Shown one piece after another: positions 40,380-49,710 of a DNA stretch of 64,000 nucleotides; the stretch's first letter is position 1, and each line of letters begins with the position of its first letter. Location: positions 620,001 to 684,000 of the forward strand of contig NZ_JANHDH010000002.1 in NCBI RefSeq assembly GCF_026616195.1. Reading direction: 5' to 3'. Source of the stretch: Haloarchaeobius amylolyticus (GTDB lineage Archaea > Halobacteriota > Halobacteria > Halobacteriales > Natrialbaceae). The notes beneath the pieces are model-generated. The model was not told where the DNA came from, did not search any database, and saw only the letters and a program-made list of their open reading frames with translations. Position numbers and translations under genes: made by a program.

Positions 40380-41468
40380 ATGAGTTCTACCACGACCCGG
40401 CGGCGGTTCCTGCAGGCGATGGGCGTCGGTACGGCCACGGCGCTCGCGGGCTGTACTATCGGAAGCCAGACCAACGACCTCTCGATCTCCGAACATGGCA
40501 TGGCTGGCGGGCAGGCCAAGCTCTCGCAGGCTGCGGCGGTCGACGTCGACCGGGTCGCTGCCGACCCGCGCGACGTCCCGGCCCCCATCACGCGGACGGA
40601 CCCGGCCGTCGTCGAGGTCGAGATGGAGACGACGGAGGTCGTCGCCGAGGTCGAGCCCGGCGTCACGTTCACCTACATGACCTTCGACGGACAGATTCCC
40701 GGCCCCATGGTCCGAGCCCGCGTGGGCGACACCATCGACCTGACCATCCGCAACCACGAGGACAACTCGATGGTCCACAACGTCGACTTCCACGCCTGCC
40801 GGGGCCCCGGCGGCGGGGCGGAGGCGACCGTGGTCGCCCCCGGCGAGGAGGCACGCCTGCGGTTCAAGGTGACCTACCCCGGCGCGTTCGTCTACCACTG
40901 CGCGGTCGCGAACGTCGACTACCACATCTCCAGCGGGATGTTCGGCCTCATCGTCGTCGAACCCGAGGAGGGCCTGCCGGCGGTCGACCACGAGTTCTAC
41001 CTCGGCCAGCACGAGCTGTACACGACCGGTTCGGCGGGCGAGGAGGGCCACCACGAGTTCGACTTCGAGGGCATGGCCGCCGAGGACCCGACGTACGTCC
41101 TGATGAACGGCGAGAAGTACGCTATCGGGCCGCAGGGCTACGACGAGATGCGGGTGCAGACGGGCGAGACGGCCCGGATATTCTACGCGGTCGGCGGCCC
41201 GAACCTCACGTCGGCGTTCCACCCCATCGGCAGCGTCTGGGACGAGGTCTGGGAACAGGGCGCCCTCGCCAGCCCGCCAGACCGGTTCGTCCAGACGACG
41301 CCGGTCGTTCCCGGGTCGTCCTGCGTCGCGACGATGTCGTTCCCGGTGCCGGGCGACTTCAAGCTCGTCGACCACGCGCTCAGCCGGGTGGCTCGCAAGG
41401 GCTGTCTGGCGGTGGTCCACGCGGAAGGGCCGGAGGACACGACGATATTCGACCCCGAGCCGGCCTGA
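40380..41468 (+). CDS. nirK: Copper-containing nitrite reductase
   Basis: A 362-residue enzyme reducing nitrite to NO in the pseudoperiplasm. A Tat/lipobox leader (TRRRFLQAMGVGTATALAGC) suggests a lipid-anchored lipoprotein. Type 1 and 2 copper ligands lie in HNVDFHACRGPGG (His, catalytic Asp, His), FVYHCAVANVDYHISSGM (His, Cys, His, Met) and TSAFHPIGSVWDE (His), and VVPGSSCVATMSFPVPG is conserved. The FHACRG in place of the usual FHAATG is a small oddity, adding a Cys next to the type 2 His. Start ATG at 40380 downstream of TATATATTA and GTTTAAGG. Confidence 0.95.
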   Translation: MSSTTTRRRFLQAMGVGTATALAGCTIGSQTNDLSISEHGMAGGQAKLSQAAAVDVDRVAADPRDVPAPITRTDPAVVEVEMETTEVVAEVEPGVTFTYMTFDGQIPGPMVRARVGDTIDLTIRNHEDNSMVHNVDFHACRGPGGGAEATVVAPGEEARLRFKVTYPGAFVYHCAVANVDYHISSGMFGLIVVEPEEGLPAVDHEFYLGQHELYTTGSAGEEGHHEFDFEGMAAEDPTYVLMNGEKYAIGPQGYDEMRVQTGETARIFYAVGGPNLTSAFHPIGSVWDEVWEQGALASPPDRFVQTTPVVPGSSCVATMSFPVPGDFKLVDHALSRVARKGCLAVVHAEGPEDTTIFDPEPA

Positions 41469-41501
41469 GCGCCGACGTGGGGTGAGAACGGTCCGGCCGG
41501 G

Positions 41502-42707
41502 TCAGTCGAGACAGGCCGCGACGATGCGCAGCATGCGCTCCCCACAGACCTCCTCGGCGAACAGGGGGACGCGCTTTATCTCGTGACCGCGGAATATCTC
41601 CTGTGCCTCCGCCAGCGCCTTCTGCTGGACGTCCCAGCGTCGCTGGCAGAACTCACAGGAGTCGAGGTTCGGCTTGACGAACTCGTCGGGGTCCACGTCG
41701 TCGGTCACGTCCGCGAGGTCCTCCATGACCTTGTTGACGACGACGGTCCCGACCGGGATGCCGTAGTCGTCGAGCTGGGAGAGCAGGCGCTTGGACTCGA
41801 AGACGCTCATCTCCTCGGGGTTCATGACGACCCGGAAGTCGGTCTGCGTGGGGTCTCTGAGGACCGCCCGCAGGCGCTCGATCTGCTCTTGCAGGGCTTC
41901 GAGGTCGTCGGGCATCCCGTCGTCCTCCTGCGGGGCCTGCCCGCCGAACATCCCCTTCAGGCCGTCCATCATACCGCCCAGACGCTCGCGGAGCTTGAGC
42001 ATCCGGCCGACCATCGTGTCCATGATCTCGGGCAGTTCGAGCAGCCGGAGGGTGTGCCCGGTGGGGGCGGTGTCGACGACGACCCGGTCGAACCGCGGGT
42101 CGTCGAGGTACTGGAGGAACAGCTGCATCGCCGCGGCCTCGTCGGCCCCGGGCATCGCGCCGCCCATCAACTGCTCCATGGGGCCGCCATCGCCGCCGAG
42201 CATGTCGCCGAGGCCACCCATCGGGCCGCCGGCGCCGCCGGCACCACCGGGCCCGCCGCCCATGCCCATGCCGGCGTCGTCGTCGTCCGCGTTCTGGCCC
42301 CCGCCGAAGACCGCCGCGCCCTGTTCCATCGCGACCTCGGGGTCGATCTCGGCCGCGTAGAGGGGGATGTCGTCGCGGATTTGCGTGGGCTCGGCCGGAA
42401 TCTCCGTCTCGAACGTGTCCGAGAGCGAGTGCGCCGGGTCGGTCGAGACCACGAGCGTCGTCGAGCCGTCGCTGGCGCTCGCGAGCGCGGTCGCGGCCGC
42501 CATCGTCGTCTTGCCGACGCCACCCTTCCCGCCGTAGAGGACGTACTTCGGGGCGTCGATCCCGTCGAGGCCGACGTCGTCCCGGGTCGTCGTCTCGGTC
42601 CCGTCGACGACGTCGACGTCGATATCAGCGTCCGTCGCGTCGACGGACTGCTCGTCGTCGTCGCTCTCCTCCACCTCGTCGACTGCCTCGACGCTGATGT
42701 CTGTCAT
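41502..42707 (-). CDS. Get3/ArsA-type ATPase with Gly/Met-rich insert
   Basis: A 401-residue P-loop ATPase. The acidic N terminus (about 1-52) precedes YGGKGGVGKTTMAAATAL (Walker A) and STDPAHSLSDTF (switch I), DTAPTGHTLRLLELP (switch II), NPEEMSVFESKRLLSQLDDYG and the CxxC in DSCEFCQRRW typical of Get3. Between, about residues 130-180, lies a low-complexity run (GMGMGGGPGGAGGAGGPMGGLG, then MLGGDGG..MEQLMGG), shorter or absent in other members. Roles: delivery of tail-anchored proteins or oxyanion export. The start ATG at 42707 is used, since the longer frame upstream is a shadow of the aminotransferase gene. Confidence 0.93.
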   Translation of the reverse strand: MTDISVEAVDEVEESDDDEQSVDATDADIDVDVVDGTETTTRDDVGLDGIDAPKYVLYGGKGGVGKTTMAAATALASASDGSTTLVVSTDPAHSLSDTFETEIPAEPTQIRDDIPLYAAEIDPEVAMEQGAAVFGGGQNADDDDAGMGMGGGPGGAGGAGGPMGGLGDMLGGDGGPMEQLMGGAMPGADEAAAMQLFLQYLDDPRFDRVVVDTAPTGHTLRLLELPEIMDTMVGRMLKLRERLGGMMDGLKGMFGGQAPQEDDGMPDDLEALQEQIERLRAVLRDPTQTDFRVVMNPEEMSVFESKRLLSQLDDYGIPVGTVVVNKVMEDLADVTDDVDPDEFVKPNLDSCEFCQRRWDVQQKALAEAQEIFRGHEIKRVPLFAEEVCGERMLRIVAACLD

Positions 42708-42775
42708 ACGCGCCGATACCGGGTCACGACTTGTGTACTTCCCGGTTGGGACCGACGCCGGCCCGGGAGGGAGCC

Positions 42776-43876
42776 TCAGGAGAAGTAGTTCGTCAGCCGC
42801 TCTGCGGCCTCTTCGACCCGGGGCGTCACCAGCGCGAACCGGAACCAGTCCGACCGGGAGTCGCCGAAGGTCTCGCCGGGCATCCCCGCGACGCCGGCCT
42901 CGTCGATGAGTCGCTTGGTGTTCTCGATGGACCCCGGCGTGTCCCCGAACCGGGCCATCACGTAGAACGCGCCGTCGGGCCGGGTGTACTCCGCGCCGGC
43001 CTCGTCGAGCGCGGTCGTGAACGTCTCGACGCGCTCGCGCAGCAGTTCGCGGTTCGCCTCGTAGTACGCCGGGTCCGTGTTGCGCAGGGCGTGCAGGACG
43101 GCGGCCTGGGCCGGCCGGGAGCCCGCGACGTTCACCAGCATGTGCCGGGACTTCGCGGCCTCGACGTGCTGCTCGGGGAAGACCGCGTAGCCGACCCGGA
43201 AGCCGGTGATGGCGAGCGTCTTCGAGAACGAGTTCGTGACGATGCGATGGTCGGAGTCGACCGAGAGCGCGCTCGTGAACCGTCCCGAGAGGTCGTAGTG
43301 GTCGTACACCTCGTCGCTGACCAGGATGGCGTCGTACGCCTCGGCGATGGCGACGAGTTCCTCGACCGTCTCCTCGTCGTACACCGCGCCGGTCGGGTTG
43401 TTCGGCGAGTTCACGACGATGGCGGCGGTGTCCTCGCTGGCCGCCTCGCGCACGTCGGCCGGGTCCAGCGTCCCGTCGGGGGCCGTCGCGACGAACGTCT
43501 GGGTCCCGCCGAGCATCGTGGTCTTGCCCGGGTAGTAGGGGTAGACCGGGTCCGTGAGGATGACCTCGTCGCCCGTGCCCAGTTCGAGCGCCCGCGCCAT
43601 CGCGAGGTAGTTCGCCTCGCCGCCGCCGTTGGTCACGACGACCTGTGCCTCGTCGACGTTCCGCCGGGCGGCGATCTCCTCGCGGAGCTCGCGGATGCCC
43701 TCCGACGGCGGGTACTGGAACTCCAGCGAGTCGCGGTCCGCGTAGTCGTGGAGCCCCTCCCGCAGGGCCTCGGGCGGCTCCCAGTCGGGGTTCCCGCTGA
43801 CCATGTCCACCACGTCGCGGTCGGCGTGGACCGCGTAGGACATGATCTCGAAGAAGAGCGGTTTCTCGTAGTTCAT
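42776..43876 (-). CDS. PLP-dependent aminotransferase class I/II
   Basis: A 366-residue fold-type I aminotransferase. The PLP Lys sits in NSFSKTLAITGFRVGYAVF (about residue 216), NSPNNPTGAVYD (about 163), SDEVYDHYDLSG (about 192, Asp/Tyr). N terminus EKPLFFEIMSYAVHADRDVVDMVSGNPDWEPP is the substrate-entry arm, and VARFGDTPGS..RFALVTPRVEEAAERL the C-terminal. Substrate not determined; similar archaeal enzymes act on aspartate or aromatic amino acids. ATG at 43876; the longer frame is Arg/Trp-rich shadow. It is divergent from cinA. Confidence 0.92.
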   Translation of the reverse strand: MNYEKPLFFEIMSYAVHADRDVVDMVSGNPDWEPPEALREGLHDYADRDSLEFQYPPSEGIRELREEIAARRNVDEAQVVVTNGGGEANYLAMARALELGTGDEVILTDPVYPYYPGKTTMLGGTQTFVATAPDGTLDPADVREAASEDTAAIVVNSPNNPTGAVYDEETVEELVAIAEAYDAILVSDEVYDHYDLSGRFTSALSVDSDHRIVTNSFSKTLAITGFRVGYAVFPEQHVEAAKSRHMLVNVAGSRPAQAAVLHALRNTDPAYYEANRELLRERVETFTTALDEAGAEYTRPDGAFYVMARFGDTPGSIENTKRLIDEAGVAGMPGETFGDSRSDWFRFALVTPRVEEAAERLTNYFS

Positions 43877-43990
43877 GTGCCACACCTCGGCGTGCGGGGT
43901 GGAGTTTCTTTCGCCACGGTTCGGACCGCCCGACGACCACCCGACGCGGGAGCCCTGCCATTCAAACCACTCCCGCTCCTTCCTCCGGGT

Positions 43991-44488
43991 ATGCCACATA
44001 TCGCAGCACGCCTCGGGGACGCGCTCCGCGAGCGCGAGCAGACGCTCGCGACCGCGGAGTCCTGCACCGGGGGGCTCATCGGGGCCCGCATCACCGACGT
44101 CCCGGGCGCCTCGGACTACTTCGACCGGTCGCTCGTCACCTACGCCTACGGCGCCAAAGAGCAGTTGCTCGGCGTGAACCGCGAGGACCTCGACGCGCTG
44201 GGGGCGGTCTCGGAGCCGGTCGCCCGCCAGATGGCACAGGGCGTCCGCGACACCGCCGACGTGACCTGGGGCGTCTCGACCACCGGGGTCGCCGGACCCG
44301 CGGGCGGCACCGAGGAGACACCGGTCGGGACCGTGTTCGTCGGCATCGCCTACGCCGGCCCGTGGGGCAGCGAGTCCTCCTACACCACGGTCGAGCGCTA
44401 CGAGTTCGACGGGGACCGCGCGACCGTCAGGGAGAAGACGGTCGAGCAGGCACTCTCCGACGTGCTCGACGAGGTGGAGTCACAGTGA
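43991..44488 (+). CDS. CinA-type nicotinamide-nucleotide amidohydrolase
   Basis: A 165-residue CinA C-terminal-domain protein, deamidating NMN to nicotinate mononucleotide. Motifs: TAESCTGGLIGARI (about residue 20), SLVTYAYGAKEQLLGV (Lys), GVAGPAGGTEETPVGTVFVGIA (about 95-115). The N-terminal CinA domain (FeS/molybdopterin binding) is absent, as in many archaea. A TATA box TTCAAACC begins at 43961, exactly 30 nt before the ATG, so a leaderless mRNA is likely. The stop overlaps the next gene's GTG as GTGA. Confidence 0.92.
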   Translation: MPHIAARLGDALREREQTLATAESCTGGLIGARITDVPGASDYFDRSLVTYAYGAKEQLLGVNREDLDALGAVSEPVARQMAQGVRDTADVTWGVSTTGVAGPAGGTEETPVGTVFVGIAYAGPWGSESSYTTVERYEFDGDRATVREKTVEQALSDVLDEVESQ

Positions 44489-44991
44489 ACAAGAAAGGAC
44501 ACGTGATGAACGCGGTGCTGTTGAGTATCGGCCTCGGCTACGTCCTCGAACCGGCCGGGACGGAAGCGACCTTCGTGAAGATCGTCGAGGTCGGCCTCCC
44601 GGTCACGCTCGGGGCGCTGTTCCCCGACGTCGACACCGAGTTCGGCAAGCACCGCAAGACGTTGCACAACCTGCCAGTCCTCGCCCTCTTCGTCGCCTTC
44701 CCGATGGTGTTCGATGGGAACCTCCAGTACGTCTGGATCGGCGTCCTCACCCACTACGTCCTCGACGTCATGGGCAGCAAGCGCGGTATCGCGCTGTTCT
44801 ACCCCTACTCGAAGGAGTTCGGCCTGCCCATCGGCGTCGCCGTCAAGAGCGAGCACTCGGACCTGATGACGGTCGTCATCACCGGGTTCGAACTCGCGGT
44901 CTGCTACCTCGTCGTCCACCAGATTCCGTGGGCGACGCTGGAGTTCGGACAGGGCATCCAGGGTATCGGGCTGGCCGTGCTCGGGGTCTGA
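44485..44991 (+). CDS. Membrane metal-dependent hydrolase-like protein (DUF457/YdjM)
   Basis: A 168-residue membrane protein with four spans. The family pattern has His near the N terminus (KKGHVMNAVL), Asp pair in LGALFPDVDTEFGKHRKTLHN, and THYVLDVMGSKRGIALFYP; YdjM/DUF457 proteins are predicted metal-dependent hydrolases, with no firm activity. The last span is VVITGFELAVCYLVVHQI. It starts at GTG 44485, overlapping the cinA stop by four bases (GTGA), so they share an mRNA. It ends 21 nt before the convergent gene at 45013. Confidence 0.82.
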   Translation: MNKKGHVMNAVLLSIGLGYVLEPAGTEATFVKIVEVGLPVTLGALFPDVDTEFGKHRKTLHNLPVLALFVAFPMVFDGNLQYVWIGVLTHYVLDVMGSKRGIALFYPYSKEFGLPIGVAVKSEHSDLMTVVITGFELAVCYLVVHQIPWATLEFGQGIQGIGLAVLGV

Positions 44992-45012
44992 CCCGACCCG
45001 GCACAGAAACAG

Positions 45013-45777
45013 TCAGTACACCGCTACGTCGTCGAACCGGCCCTCGTACGCGATGTGTCGCGGGTGGGTCGGTTCGGTCCCCGAGAGGAACAGGCGGTCG
45101 ATCTTCGACCAGGAGTTCTCGTAGCCCAGGTGGGCGAACTCCGCCAGACAGCGCGCCCGGTGGCCGACCCCGCGCTGGCGGCCGACCTCCCGTGCAGCAC
45201 CCTCGGTGAGCGCGTCGACCAGTTCGGCCTCCGAGTCGAGGCGGCGCTCGAACGTCGTCCAGACCTCGCCGATGGACCGGCGGAGGTGCGCGTACGAGGA
45301 GCCGAAGGGCGCCCAGTCGTCGCGCCGGACGATGCTGCGGGCGCGGTCCGCCCAGTGACCGAGGAGTTTCGGGTTGTACGCCTCGACGGCGTCGATCTCG
45401 CCGGCCCACGTCCGCAGGTCGCCGCGGCCGAGGCTGACGTTCAGGAACTCGGGGTGGGGCGCGAGGACGGCGGCGCCCTGGCGGGCGAGTTCGCCCATCG
45501 CGCCGTCGAGCGTGATGAAGTCCGGCACCGGGTCCTCGAGCCCGATGGCGAGGACGTGCCGGCGGTTGCGCCAGTCGCCGGTGAATATCTCGCGGCCCGG
45601 GACGACGAGCAACTCCTCGTCGCTGAACTCGCGGGCTCGCTCGCGGATGTCCGGCAACCGGACGAAGTGCGGTGCGTACACCAGCACGTCGAGTCCCCGG
45701 GCCTTGGCGCGTTCGACGACCTGCTCGTCGAGCACCTTCACGTGCATGTCCACCCGGGACCCCTCGCTGTCGCTCAC
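45013..45777 (-). CDS. PHP-associated/PHP-like protein
   Basis: A 254-residue protein resembling PHP phosphoesterases but with degenerate motifs: DMHVKVLDEQVVERAKARGLDVLVYAPHFVRLP (the usual DxHxH is DMHVK), VPGREIFTGDWRNRRHVLAIGL, AAVLAPHPEFLNVSLGRG and EAYNPKLLGHWADRARS. His and Asp residues partly remain, so metal binding is possible, but the catalytic set is incomplete. The start is GTG at 45777 or ATG at 45747. It is convergent with the DUF457 gene and divergent from the zinc-finger gene at 45901. Confidence 0.72.
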   Translation of the reverse strand: MSDSEGSRVDMHVKVLDEQVVERAKARGLDVLVYAPHFVRLPDIRERAREFSDEELLVVPGREIFTGDWRNRRHVLAIGLEDPVPDFITLDGAMGELARQGAAVLAPHPEFLNVSLGRGDLRTWAGEIDAVEAYNPKLLGHWADRARSIVRRDDWAPFGSSYAHLRRSIGEVWTTFERRLDSEAELVDALTEGAAREVGRQRGVGHRARCLAEFAHLGYENSWSKIDRLFLSGTEPTHPRHIAYEGRFDDVAVY

Positions 45778-45900
45778 AGTCAGGGGTATCGTCAGGACCA
45801 GTTTAGTGGTTCCGTTTCCGGTCCGGGGGCCTCGAAGACGGACCGGCCGACAGGCTCAGGACAACAATGAAATAGCCGACTCCCGTAGCTTCGGCAACTG

Positions 45901-46197
45901 ATGGCGTGGGAATGCCGAATCGAAGAGTGCGACACGTCGTACGAGAGCGTCGAAGACCTCATCGTCCACCAGAGCACCGAGCACGAGCGCCAGGAGTGCA
46001 AGGTCTGTGGCGTGGTCGTCCCCGACGGCTACCTGGCGATCCGCCACGCGTTCAACGAACACTCGCGCGCGGAGTACGTCCGGGCCTACGGCGCCAGCTC
46101 GGAGGAGGTCAGAGAGCGCGAAGAGATAAAAGACCTCGTCGAGGAGACCGCGGACCTGCAGGCGGTCGTCGAGCGTCTCGGTGGCTCGCCTGCGTAA
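45901..46197 (+). CDS. C2H2-like zinc finger protein (possibly DUF7565)
   Basis: A 98-residue protein with ECRIEECDTSYESVEDLIVHQSTEHERQECKVCGVVVPDGYLAIRHAFNEH, giving a C2H2-type finger (Cys, Cys, His, His) and a second Cys/Cys...His/His set. The last part is a helix with acidic heptads (REREEIKDLVEETADLQAVVERL), possibly dimerising. Family name recalled as DUF7565, low certainty. Probably DNA- or protein-binding. Start ATG at 45901, TGAAATAGCC about 33 nt upstream. Confidence 0.78.
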   Translation: MAWECRIEECDTSYESVEDLIVHQSTEHERQECKVCGVVVPDGYLAIRHAFNEHSRAEYVRAYGASSEEVREREEIKDLVEETADLQAVVERLGGSPA

Positions 46198-46244
46198 CCT
46201 GTTCTGTTCTGCGTCGGAATCGGCGTGACGCCCGTGTACGACGG

Positions 46245-46682
46245 TTACCGTTCTTCCGAATCCAGCACGCGGATCTGGTCGCCGCGCACGGTGACCGGAA
46301 TCGGGACGGTCGCCTCGTACAGCTCGACGGTGACCTGGTCCTTGCCCTCGTCGATGCGCTGGACCTGCGCCTTCTCGCCCTTGAACGGGCCGGCGATGAG
46401 TTCGACGATGTCGCCCTCCGCGATGCCCTCGACGTCCGGCTTCGGGGAGAGGAAGTGCTCCACCTCGGAGATGTCGGACTCGCCGGGGATGACGCTGCGG
46501 GCGTGCGGGATGTCCTCGAGCACGCGCTCGATGATGTTGTGGTCGTCTGCCTCGACCATCACGTAGCTCGTCAGCGAATCGGGGGCGAGCGCGGCGTGGA
46601 TGGTCGGCTCCTCGCGGTTCATGATCATGTCCGCGACGGTTCGCTCCTGGCTCGCCGTGGTCTTGACTGCGTATATCGGCAT
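46245..46682 (-). CDS. nusG: Transcription elongation factor Spt5/NusG
   Basis: A 145-residue archaeal Spt5. NGN domain from residue 1 ([18 protein letters not shown]) to about 85, then KOW domain ([36 protein letters not shown]). It clamps RNA polymerase for processive elongation together with Spt4. Start ATG at 46682, two bases after the secE stop (46685). The order ftsZ1-secE-nusG is conserved in haloarchaea, linking division and secretion genes in one unit. Confidence 0.95.
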   Translation of the reverse strand: MPIYAVKTTASQERTVADMIMNREEPTIHAALAPDSLTSYVMVEADDHNIIERVLEDIPHARSVIPGESDISEVEHFLSPKPDVEGIAEGDIVELIAGPFKGEKAQVQRIDEGKDQVTVELYEATVPIPVTVRGDQIRVLDSEER

Positions 46683-46684
46683 TG

Positions 46685-46852
46685 TTAGGCGGGTACGAAC
46701 TGCATCACGAGAGCGATGAGAAAGCCCATCAGGCCGACGAAGAGGATGCCGGCCCCGGCGATCTTGGCGATTTGCGAGAACTCGTCCCACGACGGTGTGC
46801 TCGCCATCTTGAGCACGCGGACGTAGGAGTTGAGGTCCTTGGGAACTTCCAT
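46685..46852 (-). CDS. secE: Preprotein translocase subunit SecE (Sec61 gamma)
   Basis: A 55-residue single-span protein: an amphipathic N terminus ([29 protein letters not shown]) and a membrane helix [19 protein letters not shown] at the end. It is the stabilising gamma subunit of the SecY translocon, standard length in archaea. Start ATG at 46852, downstream of FtsZ1 with a 181-nt gap, and two bases ahead of nusG. Identified from the family helix pattern and the operon position. Confidence 0.93.
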   Translation of the reverse strand: MEVPKDLNSYVRVLKMASTPSWDEFSQIAKIAGAGILFVGLMGFLIALVMQFVPA

Positions 46853-47033
46853 GGCCGGGGCTTTGTCATCAGTGCTTTTCTATCTATTGATGCTCGTCAT
46901 CGCCGGGGGCACCGTCGGAACCGCCGAACTGGCGGGCTCGGACGGTGCAAGAAGCGTCGTCACTGGAGCGGGCTCGAAGGCGGGAAGAGACGATAGAAGG
47001 CGATGGAGATGGTCGAGCGCCCGGGGAGTACGA

Positions 47034-48197
47034 CTACTCGACGAAGTCGATGTCCTGCTGGACGTTCTGGGGCTGCTGGGCCTCCTGGGGCTGGGACTCG
47101 CCGGTGCTGCCGTAGATCTGGGGCGAGTCGACGCCCGTCACGACGATCATGGTGCGCATGCTGCCCTCGAGGGTCTCGTCGATGGAGGTCCCCCAGATGA
47201 TGCGGGCGTCGGGGTCGATGCGGTCGTAGATCTCCTCGACGACGCCCTCGGCCTCCTCGATGCTCATGTCGGAGCCGCCGGTGACGTTGACCAGCGCCGA
47301 GGAGGCACCGGAGATGTCCACGTCGAGCAGTGGGGAGCGCAGCGCGGCCTTCACGGAGTCCGTCGACTTGGCGTCGGAGTCGGACTCGCCGAGGCCGATC
47401 ATCGCGACGCCGCCACGTTCCATGACGGTGCGGACGTCGGCGAAGTCGAGGTTGACGAGGCCGGGCTTGGTGATGAGTTCGGTGATGCCCTTGACCGAGC
47501 GCATGAGGACCTCGTCGGAGACCTTGAACGCCTGGCGGACCGGCAGTTTGCCGACGGAGTCGAGCAGGCGGTCGTTCGGGACGACGATGACGGTGTCGCT
47601 CACGTCACGCAGGCGTTCGAGGCCGGCTTCGGCGTTGGTCCGGCGGACCTCGCCCTCGGCGGTGAACGGCGTCGTGACGATAGCGATGGTGAGCGCGCCC
47701 GCCTCGCGGGCGGCCTTGGCGACGACCGGCGCGGAGCCGGTGCCGGTGCCACCGCCGAGGCCGGCGGTGACGAACACCATGTCCGAGCCCTCGATGGACT
47801 CGTAGATCTCCTCCTGCGATTCGAGGGCGGCCTCCTCGCCGACCTGCGGGAGCGACCCGGCACCGCGCCCGCCGGTCTTCTGCTCGCCCATCAGGATCTT
47901 CGTGTCGGCCTCGATCTCCACGAGGTGCTGGACGTCCGTGTTCGCGGCGACGAGCTTCGCGCCGTGGATGCCCTCCTCGTGCATGCGGTTGATGGTGTTC
48001 CCGCCCGCGCCACCACAGCCGACCACGGTGATGTTCGTCTGGAGCTCCTGGAGTACGTCCTCGAGCTCGTCGTCGGTCATCTTGCCGGTGCGTTTGGGCT
48101 CTGCGTCCTGTGGTGCGCCCCCGGAACGCTGGGCGGGCTCTCGCTCCTGCGCCCCGCCTTCGGCCTCGTCGATAGCGTCTTCAACGATCGAATCCAT
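47034..48197 (-). CDS. ftsZ1: Cell division GTPase FtsZ1
   Basis: A 387-residue FtsZ. The acidic N-terminal tail ([20 protein letters not shown]) precedes [17 protein letters not shown] (about residue 50), [19 protein letters not shown] (tubulin signature, about 140), and [23 protein letters not shown] (T7 loop Asp, about 245). The C-terminal tail ([19 protein letters not shown]) is a disordered linker and peptide. It forms the midcell ring. Start ATG at 48197. It heads the ftsZ1-secE-nusG group. Confidence 0.96.
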   Translation of the reverse strand: MDSIVEDAIDEAEGGAQEREPAQRSGGAPQDAEPKRTGKMTDDELEDVLQELQTNITVVGCGGAGGNTINRMHEEGIHGAKLVAANTDVQHLVEIEADTKILMGEQKTGGRGAGSLPQVGEEAALESQEEIYESIEGSDMVFVTAGLGGGTGTGSAPVVAKAAREAGALTIAIVTTPFTAEGEVRRTNAEAGLERLRDVSDTVIVVPNDRLLDSVGKLPVRQAFKVSDEVLMRSVKGITELITKPGLVNLDFADVRTVMERGGVAMIGLGESDSDAKSTDSVKAALRSPLLDVDISGASSALVNVTGGSDMSIEEAEGVVEEIYDRIDPDARIIWGTSIDETLEGSMRTMIVVTGVDSPQIYGSTGESQPQEAQQPQNVQQDIDFVE

Positions 48198-48330
48198 CCT
48201 TAGCACCCATTATTTTATCGAGGTTAATTACCTTTCCCCCACTGTCCGACGGCCGTCAGACGTTTGGGCTCTCACGACGTGAGGTGTGGGATTCCGGGAA
48301 CGTCGCCCTGTCGGGTGCCCGCCTTTATAT

Positions 48331-49647
48331 TCAGACGGGGAAGCGCTCGGTTCGCTCGCTCGACACGTCCGCCGGGGCGATGGTCCGGCCGTCGATCTCG
48401 ACGGCCTGCCCGCCGGCGAGTCTGCCGAACTTCGGCCCCTCGGGGACGCCCGCCTCGTGGGCGAGTGCGGGGTCGAACGCCTGCGAGCGCGCGACGACCT
48501 CGCCGTCCTCGCGGCGGACCTCGTCGTACTTCTCCGCGAGCACGTCGACCAGCGCGTCGACGAACGCGTCGTAGCCCGTGGGCGTGACTGCGCCCTGGCC
48601 ATCGACGCGGCTCCCGCTCTGGATTGTCTCGTAGGCGACGAGGTGCTCGTCCGCGGCGGCGAGGACGGCCTCGCGGTCGGTGCCCTGGGCCGCGTCGAGC
48701 AGGGCCGACGGGAGGTCGCGTACCGCCCAGTCGCCCGTCGTCGCTGCCGTGCCGAATCGCAGGCCGTCGGCGACCGGGCAGATGGCCTCCTCCAGCGCGG
48801 CGACCGTCTCGAGGTCGCGGCCGTCGACCGCCCGCAGCCACGTCTCGGTGACGACCCGGTAGCCGAGGTCCTCTACGACGGCTTCGAGCGCGGGTCGGTC
48901 GCCCTCGACCAGCGCGTACTCGGCGCCGGACTGCTCGAACGCCTGCGCCAGCACGTCGCGATGCTCCTCGGGGTGGCCCATGGCGTCGAGGCCCCAGTCG
49001 GCCGCGATGTGGCCGACCGCCCACGAGGTGTCGCGGACGACGCGCTCGAACCGCGGGACGTAGTGCCCGCCGCCGAAGCCGACGACGGTTCGGTCGCGGT
49101 GCGGGGCGACGCCCTCGATGTCGAGTATCGCCTGCGCGACGGCTCTCGCGCCCGCGGGGTCCTCCCACTGCTCCTCGCCGCTACCCAGTTCGACGAACAT
49201 CGACGGGACGCCGACCCGGCTCGGCCCGTGGTGGGTGCACTCCATGCCGACCTCGTAGCCCGCCGGGGCGTGCTCTTCGAACGCCGAGAGCAGGGCCGCC
49301 TGCGCGTTCGGGCACGCCTCGGCGAGGCTGTCGTCCGCGCCGCCGTACTCCGCCGGGCCGAAGTTCCCGGTGAAGTGGGCGGTGAGCAACGGTCCCGTCT
49401 CGCCGGAGTGGCGCGACGCGAACACGAGCAGTTCGGGGTCGTCGAACGCGTCGGCGGCGTCGTCGATGTCGAGGTGCAACGCGTCGAACTCGCGCAGTGC
49501 GAACCCGTCGGTCCGGTAGACGGTCCCGCCACCCGCGCCGTCCGGGCGGGACGTGTCCTCGGTCGTCTCCCAGTCCGCCAGGTCGCGCAGGTGCGACCCG
49601 ATGTGCTCGGAGGCGGCGTCCGCTCGGCTGACGACTATCGCGATCAC
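48331..49647 (-). CDS. dtdA: D-aminoacyl-tRNA deacylase (GEK1/DTD2 type)
   Basis: A 438-residue archaeal and plant-type deacylase recycling D-aminoacyl-tRNAs. Motifs: IAIVVSRADAASEHIG at the start, FASRHSGETGPLLTAHFTGNFG (His, about residue 92), GMECTHHGPSRVGVPSMFVELGS (His pair, about 140) and VVGFGGGHYVPRFE (about 190). The C-terminal ~190 residues form the second, less conserved lobe in this family. Start chosen at GTG 49647, immediately before the conserved first strand; the longer frame has FSLRQRWP, not native. It overlaps no neighbour. Confidence 0.93.
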   Translation of the reverse strand: MIAIVVSRADAASEHIGSHLRDLADWETTEDTSRPDGAGGGTVYRTDGFALREFDALHLDIDDAADAFDDPELLVFASRHSGETGPLLTAHFTGNFGPAEYGGADDSLAEACPNAQAALLSAFEEHAPAGYEVGMECTHHGPSRVGVPSMFVELGSGEEQWEDPAGARAVAQAILDIEGVAPHRDRTVVGFGGGHYVPRFERVVRDTSWAVGHIAADWGLDAMGHPEEHRDVLAQAFEQSGAEYALVEGDRPALEAVVEDLGYRVVTETWLRAVDGRDLETVAALEEAICPVADGLRFGTAATTGDWAVRDLPSALLDAAQGTDREAVLAAADEHLVAYETIQSGSRVDGQGAVTPTGYDAFVDALVDVLAEKYDEVRREDGEVVARSQAFDPALAHEAGVPEGPKFGRLAGGQAVEIDGRTIAPADVSSERTERFPV

Positions 49648-49710
49648 GGGCCAGCGTTGGCGAAGCGAGAACAAGTGGGTATCGGGTCGTCGCGAGACGG
49701 CGAGCGCCGG

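Noticed and set aside
42708-43961. Fusion of the Get3/ArsA ATPase to an N-terminal extension
   Set aside because: The open frame continues upstream, but it is a shadow of the aminotransferase gene; the acidic start MTDISVEAVDE at 42707 is a normal haloarchaeal N terminus.
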